Below, piece after piece: positions 33,218 through 41,349 of a stretch of 64,000 bases of DNA. Under the pieces are notes generated by a model. It had not been told where the DNA came from and did not search any database. It was given only the letters and a program-made list of their open reading frames with translations. Both the position numbers and the translations under genes were made by a program. This DNA is from Lachnospiraceae bacterium (GTDB lineage: Bacteria; Bacillota; Clostridia; Lachnospirales; Lachnospiraceae): NCBI GenBank assembly GCA_910575075.1, contig CAJTCY010000016.1, forward strand, positions 1 through 64,000, in the 5' to 3' direction. Numbering within the stretch: position 1 is the first letter of the stretch; every line of letters starts with the position of its first letter.

Positions 33218-34507
33218 CTAAGTTCTATGCAAAGTGATTATAAAGGTTGTGCCGCCTCCGAACGTGTCTTCTGCCCATATTTTTCCACGGTGCATATGGA
33301 TAATCTCTTGGGCAATGCACAGCCCCAGTCCGAAATGTTCTTTGTCCTTGTGAGCCTTGTCGCATCGGTAAAAACGGTCAAATACAGCCTGTTTCTCCGA
33401 ATCAGGAATGCCGGTTCCACTGTCTGACACCCGCAGGATAAATTTATCAGATACCGTCTCCAGGCTAAGGAGAATCCTGCCGCCGGAAGGCGTATAACTG
33501 AGGGCATTGTCCAACAAAATAGACAAGACCTGTTCTATGCGCCCTTTGTCGCAGCTGCAGGGCGGTACCAGCTTATCTGGAAGAGCAATATTCATGGAAA
33601 TAGATTTTTTCTGTGCCAGCGGTTCAAACTTTTCATAAGCTGATAACAGCAGCGTATCCAATTCCACCTGTGTTCTTCGTATCGTAAAATGGGAGCTGTC
33701 AGTGCCAGAGAGCGTCAACATATCGTCGATCAGCCGTCCCATCCGTTTTCCTTCTTGTTTTATGATTTGAGAAAAATGCGCAGATTCTTTGGGGGACGCA
33801 TGCTGCATGGCTGACAGGGCAGAAAGCATGACGGTCAAAGGAGAGCGCAGCTCGTGGGAAGCCGAGGCGATAAATTCGGTCTGTTTCTGGCGGTTTTTGA
33901 TGAGAGGCTGCATCATACGCCAGGTCAAAACCCAGAAAAATAATCCCAGAAGGAAGATGCCCAGAATGTCTACCTGAGCAAATAGCTGCCGGCGTGAGGC
34001 AATTGCTTTGTTTAAATCTGTCAGCGGCAGCAGGACAGCTGCATTCAATACCCCGCTCTTTTTGGGAATCAGGGCGACAGAGGCGTAATACTCTTCTCCC
34101 TTCCAATTCAGAGGAAAGTCAGCATGAGTGGAAAGCACAGATTCCTTTGTGATGGCTTCTTCCAGAATGGTATAGTCTTCCCGCGCCAATTTCCTTGCCT
34201 TCGTAAAAATATCCTCATGTAAAGTGTAAGGTGACAGATTTTCAAAAATTAATTTAGAGCCGTTGTCCCGGATATCCATTTCAAATCCAGTATCTGCCTG
34301 AAATTGAGCCAGCCAGTTACGAGATAGAACGGACTGGCTTCCCAGATGATTGTACAGCATATTGGCATTGATCTGAAAGTCAGAAAAATGGCTTTTTTTA
34401 GACTCTGTTTCTGAGAAATAGAGACAGATTAAGGACATAAAGACCAGAATCATACCGCTGACAAACGTACACAGAAACGTAAGCTGAATGTGGAGTTTTT
34501 GGAACAT
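33218..34507 (-). CDS. Sensor histidine kinase, 429 aa
   Basis: Two membrane spans (residues ~10-30 and ~172-192) flank an extracellular domain of ~140 residues. The H-box is SASHELRSPLTVML (phospho-accepting His), the N-box DNALSYTPSGG, and the G-boxes DSGTGIPDSEK and FGLGLCIAQEIIHMH. It is an OmpR-type partner kinase without an evident HAMP domain. It starts 1 nt after the response-regulator gene on the same strand and is divergent from the transporter operon at 35689. GGAGGT precedes the ATG. Confidence 0.92.
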   Translation of the reverse strand: MFQKLHIQLTFLCTFVSGMILVFMSLICLYFSETESKKSHFSDFQINANMLYNHLGSQSVLSRNWLAQFQADTGFEMDIRDNGSKLIFENLSPYTLHEDIFTKARKLAREDYTILEEAITKESVLSTHADFPLNWKGEEYYASVALIPKKSGVLNAAVLLPLTDLNKAIASRRQLFAQVDILGIFLLGLFFWVLTWRMMQPLIKNRQKQTEFIASASHELRSPLTVMLSALSAMQHASPKESAHFSQIIKQEGKRMGRLIDDMLTLSGTDSSHFTIRRTQVELDTLLLSAYEKFEPLAQKKSISMNIALPDKLVPPCSCDKGRIEQVLSILLDNALSYTPSGGRILLSLETVSDKFILRVSDSGTGIPDSEKQAVFDRFYRCDKAHKDKEHFGLGLCIAQEIIHMHRGKIWAEDTFGGGTTFIITLHRT

Positions 34508-34508
34508 A

Positions 34509-35180
34509 TCAGACCTCCAACTGGTAACCGATTCCACGAATTGTTTTTAACTGCAGAGAGCTCTGGACGCTTTTTAACCGGCGGCGCAGAAAATAAATGT
34601 AATTGTCCAGATTTCCATCTTCCACTTCTGCGTCAGGCCCCCATACTTTGGCAAGGAGGGAGGCCCTGGGGATCGTCTGCCCGGGATTGTGCAGAAAAAA
34701 TTCTAACAGATCCCCCTCTCTGGCAGAGAGAGAGCAGGAAAGATTCCGGCAGTAAAGCATTTTTTGTTCTTTATTATAAGAAATATCACCGACAGCCAGA
34801 GGCTTATCGCCTTCCCATTTGGGCGGGCGTCTTAAAATACAGCGGATTCTGGCAAGAAGCTCTTCAAAGTCGAAGGGCTTTACCAGATAATCGTCTGCTC
34901 CGCAGTCAAGCCCTGTAATTTTGTCGTTGAGAGCGCCCAGTGCAGTGACAAAGATAATGGGGGTGGAAATGTTTTTTTCACGGGTTATTTTTAATACAGA
35001 AATACCATCCAGAAGCGGAAGCATCCGGTCCAGTAATATCAAATCATGAGACTGCTGTTCTATAAAATGCAGTCCTTCTTCACCATCATAGCATACATCT
35101 GTCTCAAAATGCTGTTGTTCCAATTGAAAGCGAAGCGTTTCTGCAAGTGATTTGTCGTCTTCGATAATCAGTATTCGCAT
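34509..35180 (-). CDS. OmpR/PhoB-family response regulator, 223 aa
   Basis: The receiver domain (residues 1-115) has the acidic pair EDD (~7-9), the phospho-Asp in LLDRMLP (~51), Thr/Ala in VTALGA and the Lys in LVKPFDFEELL. The C-terminal winged helix (~130-223) has the PhoB-type ending TIRGIGYQLEV. A mobile element copy (35212-35497) separates this start codon from the divergent operon it probably controls. AGGAGGG precedes the ATG at 35180. Confidence 0.93.
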   Translation of the reverse strand: MRILIIEDDKSLAETLRFQLEQQHFETDVCYDGEEGLHFIEQQSHDLILLDRMLPLLDGISVLKITREKNISTPIIFVTALGALNDKITGLDCGADDYLVKPFDFEELLARIRCILRRPPKWEGDKPLAVGDISYNKEQKMLYCRNLSCSLSAREGDLLEFFLHNPGQTIPRASLLAKVWGPDAEVEDGNLDNYIYFLRRRLKSVQSSLQLKTIRGIGYQLEV

Positions 35181-35211
35181 GTTTCCCTCCTCATATACAT
35201 ATAAAAACTGG

Positions 35212-35497
35212 TAGGTAATTGCGAAACTCAATAGTTTTGAGAATTTCATATACAATTCAAAAAATTTAAGAAGAAATATTTTATTCATATGAAACGCTAA
35301 AAAATGCATTTTAGTACCATGGAAATGAGACTTAAAAACTATGGAAGCCTTTGCTGAACATGGTTTTTGTTGTAAAAGGCTCATTGAAATGTTTGGTACG
35401 CTCTGCATTTTGTGCGTTCATATGAGTAAAATATTTAAGCATAATTGTATGAATTGTATATGAAATTTTGATAATTTGATAGTTTCGCAATTACCTA
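35212..35497. mobile_element. MITE-like element, copy B (full length, 286 bp)
   Basis: The ends are TAGGTAATTGCGAAAC and GTTTCGCAATTACCTA-like (…TAGTTTCGCAATTACCTA). An exact 13-bp target duplication ATATAAAAACTGG flanks it (35199-35211 and 35498-35510). There is no ORF. It inserted between the response-regulator gene and the divergent transporter operon, 32 bp from the regulator's start codon. Confidence 0.92.
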
Positions 35498-35521
35498 ATA
35501 TAAAAACTGGAAGTGAAAGGA

Positions 35522-35570
35522 GCATCAGGGCTCCTCCCAGCGAAGCTGGGCCCCTCCTCATGCTAAAGTA
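35522..35570. repeat. Imperfect inverted repeat with a GAA-loop hairpin
   Basis: CCCAGC-GAA-GCTGGG sits inside a larger imperfect inverted repeat whose arms read GCATCAGGGCTCCT and AGGAGGGG...ATGC-like. It lies between the MITE and the operator repeats. It may be a terminator-like stem or a worn repeat. Confidence 0.4.
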
Positions 35571-35581
35571 TACCACATCTG

Positions 35582-35632
35582 TCTCTAAATTATCTCTAAA
35601 AAATAGTTCTTGATTTAGAGGGAGATTAGAGG
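35582..35632. promoter_or_regulatory. Candidate response-regulator binding site: two pairs of 11-bp-spaced repeats
   Basis: TCTCTAA occurs at 35582-35588 and 35593-35599. The complementary form TTAGAGG occurs at 35615-35621 and 35626-35632. Both pairs have an 11-bp period, as expected for OmpR/PhoB-type dimers binding side by side. A -10-like TATTCT (35642-35647) follows without a recognisable -35, typical of an activated promoter. The adjacent two-component genes are the obvious regulator (inference). Confidence 0.65.
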
Positions 35633-35688
35633 TTTCTGTGATATTCTGTGTGCAGATGCTAAGAGACAGCATATGAAGGAGGTAACGT

Positions 35689-37968
35689 ATGAAACATAAG
35701 ATATTAAAACGAGCGGCAGGAATTTTATTGTCTATGCTTCTGGTTTGCGGAAGTCTTGCCGGATGCAGCGGCAGCGGCCAGGGGGGAACAGGAAATGGAG
35801 CGGCAGGTGGAAATGCGGAAGGTTCGAATACAGAAGGAAACAGTGGGGAGCGCGCTATGGGGAGGTTTCTTGAGGAAGAAATAGAGACAGACATTGCATT
35901 TGGCAATATTTTTGATATGAAGAAACTGAGCGACGGGACACTGCGGATTATTGGTTCTAATGGAGATGACGGGAAAAAGTGCGCCTGGGATTCGAAAGAT
36001 CAGGGCGCAACTTGGGAGAAAGCCTATGATTTTCCTGAGGAAATTCAGGACAGTGACCAAGGATATACAGACCGCGGCGCATTGTCTGCGGATGGAAGGG
36101 CAGTGTGCGTTTTTAATCAAATTGAAAAGGGCGCCGGTATAAAACCGAAACTGTATCTTCTGGATCAGAACGGCGGCGGAACGCCTGTCGCTTTTGAGCA
36201 GGCGGAGAAAATGATTATGGGAATTTCTTTTCTGGGCAATGACCAGTTATTGGTAAAGGATGAGACGGACAAAGTTTATCAGATAAGCACAGAGGACGGA
36301 AGTGTGAAGCAGACCTATGAATTTGACGGCTCTGCGGATACGCACCAGGTCTATGCGGCAGGCAAGAAAATGATTGTATTTACCAGTACGGAAGCGCTTG
36401 TATATGATACAGAGACAGGAGAACAGCTATCCCCGGAGGATGCGCTGCAGCAGGGGCTTGCCGAGGCAGGGCTGTTCCACTCATTGGATTCCATGGATGA
36501 GGGAGAAAGCGTCTACTGTCTTTCTGGCGGAGGGCTTTACCATTATAAATTTGGCGGTAGTGTGATGGAGCAGCTGATTGACGGGAAAATGAATTCTATG
36601 GGAGCGCCGGCTTTTTATCCGATTACACTGACGATGCTGGACGAAGAGAATCTTCTGGTGGCGGCAAATGATTCAAATTCCAGTTCACCTACAGGAATTG
36701 CATTGTTAAAGTATACCTATTCTGCAGATACACCTGCCAAGCCAGATAAAGAATTGAAGGCGTACTCTCTGTATGACAACCGGGAAATGCGTCAGTCCAT
36801 CAGCCGTTTCCAGAAAGAGCATACAGATGTTTATGTAAACTACCAGGTTGCCATGTCTGAGGAGAACGGCATGAATGTTTCAGATGCGCTAAAGACTCTG
36901 ACAACAGAAATTATGGCAGGAAAAGGACCGGATCTGATGATTTTGGATGGAATGCCCGTTGAGACATACATGGAAAAAGGAATTTTAAAAGATTTATCCT
37001 CTCTCATCGGAGAAGAGGGCAGTTATTTTGAAAATATTTTTAATGCTTACCGGGATGAACAGGGGCAGCTGTGTGCAGCTCCGGCCAGATTTATGATTCC
37101 GATGGTCCAGGCAGGCAGCGCATTCTACACGCCGGGAGAAGATTTTGACGCTTTTACAGGGCGTAAGGATGCACTGGCAAAGATGGAGCCTAAGCCCGTG
37201 GTGGAAAAATTCTGGTATACCTGCGGCGCAGCATGGAGGAAAAGCGACGGCACATTGGACGCGGCAAAGATTACAGAGTTTCTCACAAAGCTGAAAAACG
37301 CTTATGGAGAATATGACTCCAGTATGGATGAGGAAGAGACAGGAGTTTCCGAGACGGTGGATGGAAATACAGAAGAAATAGGAAAGTTATCGTTTAGTTA
37401 TGGAGATTTTGACCTGGCGTTTGGAAGAACAAATGTAAATATCGGATTATTTGGAAAGATGGATTATGGGATGCTGACGGCAGTAAATAGCAAACTGGAA
37501 CATGGAGATTACGGCTTGATGCCAGGGCAGGCAGAACATGTTTTTGTTCCGGCTATGATAATGGGAATTAACAGTAAGAGTAATCAGTCCGAAATGGCAG
37601 AAGCGTTTATAAAATATCTTTTTTCCCAGGATTCGCAGAAAATATCCCAGTCAGGAGGACTTCCGGTAGAGAAAGAAGCGTTTCGCAGCGTAATTGACGG
37701 GCATGAGTATGAAGGGCAGGATAATCTGGTCTGCGTGGGAGGCGACAGTATGGACGAGACGCTGGATTATGCAATGATACCTACGCCGGAAGAAGAAATT
37801 AAGAAGTTTACAGAACTTGTGGAATCACTTGCTACCCCGGCAATGCGGGATGATGTCATCAAGGAGGCTGTATCAGAGCAGGGAGAAAAGGTATTAAAGG
37901 GAGAAATCAGCCCTCAGGAAGCCACAGATGCCATTATGCAGAAGGTAAATATTTACCTGGCAGAATAG
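35689..37968 (+). CDS. Lipoprotein with N-terminal beta-propeller-like region and C-terminal extracellular solute-binding domain, 759 aa
   Basis: A lipoprotein signal ends at LAGC (residue ~26), followed by a Gly/Asn/Glu-rich linker. Residues ~50-345 are repeated beta-strand units (GNIFDMKKLSDGTLRIIGSN, WDSKDQGATWEKAY, LSADGRAVCVF, ISFLGNDQLLV, EENLLVAAND) resembling a sortilin/BNR-type beta-propeller. Residues ~365-755 are a family 1 solute-binding domain (ISRFQKEHTDVYVNY, AGKGPDLMILDGMPVETYME, AEAFIKYLFSQDSQKISQSG). A propeller fused to a solute-binding protein is unusual. It heads the operon and would capture a ligand outside the cell for the two permeases downstream. AAGGAGG precedes the ATG. 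Confidence 0.8.
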   Translation: MKHKILKRAAGILLSMLLVCGSLAGCSGSGQGGTGNGAAGGNAEGSNTEGNSGERAMGRFLEEEIETDIAFGNIFDMKKLSDGTLRIIGSNGDDGKKCAWDSKDQGATWEKAYDFPEEIQDSDQGYTDRGALSADGRAVCVFNQIEKGAGIKPKLYLLDQNGGGTPVAFEQAEKMIMGISFLGNDQLLVKDETDKVYQISTEDGSVKQTYEFDGSADTHQVYAAGKKMIVFTSTEALVYDTETGEQLSPEDALQQGLAEAGLFHSLDSMDEGESVYCLSGGGLYHYKFGGSVMEQLIDGKMNSMGAPAFYPITLTMLDEENLLVAANDSNSSSPTGIALLKYTYSADTPAKPDKELKAYSLYDNREMRQSISRFQKEHTDVYVNYQVAMSEENGMNVSDALKTLTTEIMAGKGPDLMILDGMPVETYMEKGILKDLSSLIGEEGSYFENIFNAYRDEQGQLCAAPARFMIPMVQAGSAFYTPGEDFDAFTGRKDALAKMEPKPVVEKFWYTCGAAWRKSDGTLDAAKITEFLTKLKNAYGEYDSSMDEEETGVSETVDGNTEEIGKLSFSYGDFDLAFGRTNVNIGLFGKMDYGMLTAVNSKLEHGDYGLMPGQAEHVFVPAMIMGINSKSNQSEMAEAFIKYLFSQDSQKISQSGGLPVEKEAFRSVIDGHEYEGQDNLVCVGGDSMDETLDYAMIPTPEEEIKKFTELVESLATPAMRDDVIKEAVSEQGEKVLKGEISPQEATDAIMQKVNIYLAE

Positions 37969-38005
37969 TTACGGCAGATGAAAATAGAAAGATATGGGTG
38001 GGACA

Positions 38006-38884
38006 ATGAGAAAACCGTGTCAAAGACGTAACGCCAGACATACAGAAACTGCCGGAAAGCATAAAAGTTTCCAGGGATTTCTGTGGATTCTGCCAAGCTT
38101 TCTGGGAGTGCTGGTATTTTATCTCCTGCCCTATGCAGATGTTGTCCGCCGTTCCTTTCTAGGGGCGGTAGACAACCGTTTTGCAGGGATAGAGAATTAT
38201 CGGACAGTACTGGAGAATACAGCATTTTTGCTGGCGGTAAAAAATACGCTGCGTTTTACTGTGTTCTGTATACCACTGTTAATACTTATGGCGCTGCTGT
38301 GTGCCGTCGTTTTGTACCGCAGCAAATATGGGGGGATCATCAAAAGCGCTTTTCTGATGCCTATGGCGCTGCCCGCAGTTTCAGTGGCATTGATGTGGAG
38401 GCTGCTTTTTCACTCTCAGGGCATGGTGAATGGATGGCTTATCAGTCTTAAGCTGCAGGAGAGTGACTGGATGAACAGCGGCAGCGCTTTCTGGATTCTG
38501 GTGGGAAGTTATATCTGGAAGAATTTGGGATATGATATTGTATTGTGGATGGCAGGACTGGCGGGAATTTCTGAAAATATCTATGAGGCGGCAAGAGTGG
38601 ATGGAGCCGGAGAATGGCAGTGCTTTTGGAAAATTACCCTGCCCAATTTAAAGACCTCTTTTTATACGATTACAGTGCTGTCTTTTCTCAATTCTTTTAA
38701 AGTGTTCCGTGAAGCCTATCTGGTTGCGGGAGACTATCCCCATGAAAGCATCTATATGATGCAGCATCTTTTTAATAATTGGTTCCGGAACTTTTCATTT
38801 GACAAAATGGCGGCTGCAGCCGTACTGGAAAGTCTGGTACTACTGGCATTAATTCTGCTTTTTCAAAAAGCGGCGGACACATAA
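38006..38884 (+). CDS. Sugar-type ABC transporter permease (MalF/UgpA-like), 292 aa
   Basis: Six hydrophobic spans are present, with the inner-membrane permease EAA loop at EAARVDGAGEWQCFWKITLP (residues ~195-214), which contacts the ATPase. FLWILPSFLGVLVFYLLPYA is the typical first span. Pairs with the next gene as a heterodimeric importer channel for an oligosaccharide or similar. No ATPase gene is present; a shared MsmK-like ATPase elsewhere would be needed. I start at 38006 (MRKPCQRRN); the ATG at 37994 lies in the Shine-Dalgarno region. Confidence 0.88.
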   Translation: MRKPCQRRNARHTETAGKHKSFQGFLWILPSFLGVLVFYLLPYADVVRRSFLGAVDNRFAGIENYRTVLENTAFLLAVKNTLRFTVFCIPLLILMALLCAVVLYRSKYGGIIKSAFLMPMALPAVSVALMWRLLFHSQGMVNGWLISLKLQESDWMNSGSAFWILVGSYIWKNLGYDIVLWMAGLAGISENIYEAARVDGAGEWQCFWKITLPNLKTSFYTITVLSFLNSFKVFREAYLVAGDYPHESIYMMQHLFNNWFRNFSFDKMAAAAVLESLVLLALILLFQKAADT

Positions 38885-38919
38885 TTATAAAAAATCTCAA
38901 GAAAAGGAAGGCGCACAAG

Positions 38920-39780
38920 ATGATACATGGAGCGAAGATTTCAAAAACAATTCTCTGGAGCCTGCTGGCGCTGCTTGCTGCTTTGGCACTTTATCCGGTG
39001 TTTTTTCTTATTATGGGCGCTCTGATGGGAAACGATGAGCTGGCAGGATATCTGGGTGCAGTGATTGCCGGCAGAGAGGGGTACGTGGATTTTCCGCTGC
39101 TGCCTGGGTATCCCACACTAAAACATTTTGTGGAAATTTTCCTGGATTCTCCTGAATTTTTCGTGATGTTCTGGAATTCCATTAAAATTACCTTTGGTGT
39201 TCTTGCAGGACAATTAGTGGTGGGAACTATGGCGGCATGGGGATTTGCAAAATATGATTTTCCATGGAAAAAGGGCTGCTTTCTCCTGTATATGATACTG
39301 ATGCTGCTGCCCTTTCAGGTGTTGATGTTATCTGATTATCTGATATTGGATAAGCTGAAACTGACTGACAGTTTGTGGGGAATCATACTTCCAGGAGCCT
39401 TTTCTACTTTTCCGGTATTTATCATGCACCGTTTTTTTTCAGAGATTCCAGACAGCCTGATAGAATCAGCAAAGCTGGATGGAGCCAGAGAGTGGCAGCT
39501 GTTTTGGTATATTGCGCTGCCTATTGGTTCCTCAGGGGTTATCGCCTCCATGGTACTGGGATTTTTGGAATACTGGAGCCTTATTGAACAGCCTATGACA
39601 TTTTTAAAAGACAAAAGTTTATTGCCCCTGTCTGTTTTTCTGCCAGATATTACAAACGTAGGGAGGTCTGGCATGGCATTTGCTGCCTCGGTGGTTACAT
39701 TTATCCCGGCAATACTGGTATTTCTGGGAGGGCAGGATTATCTGGAACAGGGAATTATGGCAGGCGCAGTAAAAGAATAG
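38920..39780 (+). CDS. Sugar-type ABC transporter permease (MalG/UgpE-like), 286 aa
   Basis: Six hydrophobic spans are present, with the EAA-type loop ESAKLDGAREWQLFWYIALP (residues ~186-205), and the MalG-type internal AAWGFAKYDFPWKKG segment. Partner of the preceding permease. AAGGAAGG precedes the ATG. It follows the first permease after 35 bp and is 26 bp before the adaptor gene, consistent with one transcript. Confidence 0.88.
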   Translation: MIHGAKISKTILWSLLALLAALALYPVFFLIMGALMGNDELAGYLGAVIAGREGYVDFPLLPGYPTLKHFVEIFLDSPEFFVMFWNSIKITFGVLAGQLVVGTMAAWGFAKYDFPWKKGCFLLYMILMLLPFQVLMLSDYLILDKLKLTDSLWGIILPGAFSTFPVFIMHRFFSEIPDSLIESAKLDGAREWQLFWYIALPIGSSGVIASMVLGFLEYWSLIEQPMTFLKDKSLLPLSVFLPDITNVGRSGMAFAASVVTFIPAILVFLGGQDYLEQGIMAGAVKE

Positions 39781-39806
39781 AACCAGACCTAGAAAGGGAC
39801 AGACCT

Positions 39807-41348
39807 ATGGACAGAAAAAAAATATTTGGAATATTCGGTGGTTTTCTGACGGTTATGCTGGCGTTTACTCTATTGTCAAGAGCAGTAAGCGGGGCTGCTA
39901 TGGCGAAGGTAGAGACGGTGAAGATTTCCACGGGAACGATTGATCACAAAGTAACCGCGAGCGGCAGAGCCGAGGCCGGAAAAGAAGTTGCGGTGTATAC
40001 GGAAAATGGACAGCGGGTCAAGGAAATCTGCATCCAGGAAGGGCAGACGGTAGAAGCGGGAGAGACGTTGTTTCTGGTGGATTTAGAAGAGCTGGAAGAA
40101 CAGATTATGGCGGCGAAACAGGAATTAGAGAAATTGAAATTACAGGGACAGGACGCGCAGAGCGCAAGGAGTGCAGAGCAGCAGAACCGGCAAAACGCCA
40201 AAAACCGGGCTGCAGAAGATTACAATACGGCTGTGGCACAGGGAAATTCTGCTGTCACAGAAGCAAAAGCAGCCTGGGATACTGCAGAACAGGAATTACA
40301 GCAGTTTTTACAGAGTAATCCGGGATCTGGAAATACATCTGAGAACCAGAACGCCATAATGCCGGAAACCGACGAGGATCAGGCAAAGAAGGATAAAGAA
40401 AGCACAGCCGGAGAGGAACAGAATTCACAAAAGGATGAAAACCAGAAATCAGCAGACCCGAAAGAGAGCAATTCGGGAACGAAAGAGGGCAGCCAGGAAA
40501 ATTCTTTGGCGGGACAGAATAAAGAGACGGCTGCAGAATGGGAATCCAGAAAGGCACAATTGGAAGAGGCGGCAGCACAGGCAAAAGCAGTATATCAGGC
40601 AGCGCTATCTTCGCGTGCGGACAATGTGAAAAATGCAGCAAGAGCATTGGAGGACGCTTCAATCCAGAGTGCTTTAGACAGTACTGGAGAACAAAATGAA
40701 ATCAGCAGACAGCAGCAGGAGCTGGCGCTGAATAAACTGTTAAGGCTTAAGGAAGCAGAAGGAAAGGTGACAGCTCCAGTGCGGGGCATGGTAACCAATA
40801 TTTCAATTACAACAGGAGATTTTACAACTGAAGGGACGGCGGTCCGTCTTGCTGATACCTCGAAAGGCTGCCGGATTACAGCATCTGTGAGCAAGGCAGA
40901 CGAGAAATATGTAAGCAAGGGAAGTCCGGTTACACTTACGGTTTCCGGGAGCAGAGATAGAATCAGCGACTACACAGTCTCTGGAGTAACAGAAAATAAA
41001 GAAGACAAAAATGTACTGGATGTGACCGTTGACTTGCCGGAAGGGGTGGTGGAAGCGGGAACTTCCGTAGACATTGAGATCATGCAAAAATCTCCCAATT
41101 ACAATACCATTATACCGATCGAGTCGCTTTATGAGGAGCAGACAGGATATTATGTATTAATTTTGCAGGAGGAACAGGGTGTTATGGGTTCAGAGCTTGT
41201 GGCAAAGCGGTTTGAGGTCGAGGTTGTGGATAAGAACGGTACTCAGGCGGCGCTGGCAGAGGGAATGCTTACCGGAGACCAGGAGATTATCAGCAGTTCC
41301 AGCCGCGCCATTGTAGATGGAAGCCAAGTGAGAAGAAAGGCAGAGTAA
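39807..41348 (+). CDS. HlyD/RND-type membrane-fusion (adaptor) protein, 513 aa
   Basis: An N-terminal membrane anchor (residues ~8-30) is followed by a lipoyl/barrel-sandwich half (VEGQTVEAGETLFLVD region, ~70-95). A long coiled coil follows (~95-310), broken by a Gln/Asn/Glu/Lys-rich insert (~175-250). The second lipoyl half is KVTAPVRGMVTNISITTGDF (~320-340), then a beta-barrel domain. This is the periplasmic-adaptor fold used by MacA/YknX and RND exporters. In a Gram-positive it would bridge membrane and wall. Its place in an importer-type operon is unexpected. Confidence 0.85.
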   Translation: MDRKKIFGIFGGFLTVMLAFTLLSRAVSGAAMAKVETVKISTGTIDHKVTASGRAEAGKEVAVYTENGQRVKEICIQEGQTVEAGETLFLVDLEELEEQIMAAKQELEKLKLQGQDAQSARSAEQQNRQNAKNRAAEDYNTAVAQGNSAVTEAKAAWDTAEQELQQFLQSNPGSGNTSENQNAIMPETDEDQAKKDKESTAGEEQNSQKDENQKSADPKESNSGTKEGSQENSLAGQNKETAAEWESRKAQLEEAAAQAKAVYQAALSSRADNVKNAARALEDASIQSALDSTGEQNEISRQQQELALNKLLRLKEAEGKVTAPVRGMVTNISITTGDFTTEGTAVRLADTSKGCRITASVSKADEKYVSKGSPVTLTVSGSRDRISDYTVSGVTENKEDKNVLDVTVDLPEGVVEAGTSVDIEIMQKSPNYNTIIPIESLYEEQTGYYVLILQEEQGVMGSELVAKRFEVEVVDKNGTQAALAEGMLTGDQEIISSSSRAIVDGSQVRRKAE

Positions 41349-41349
41349 T

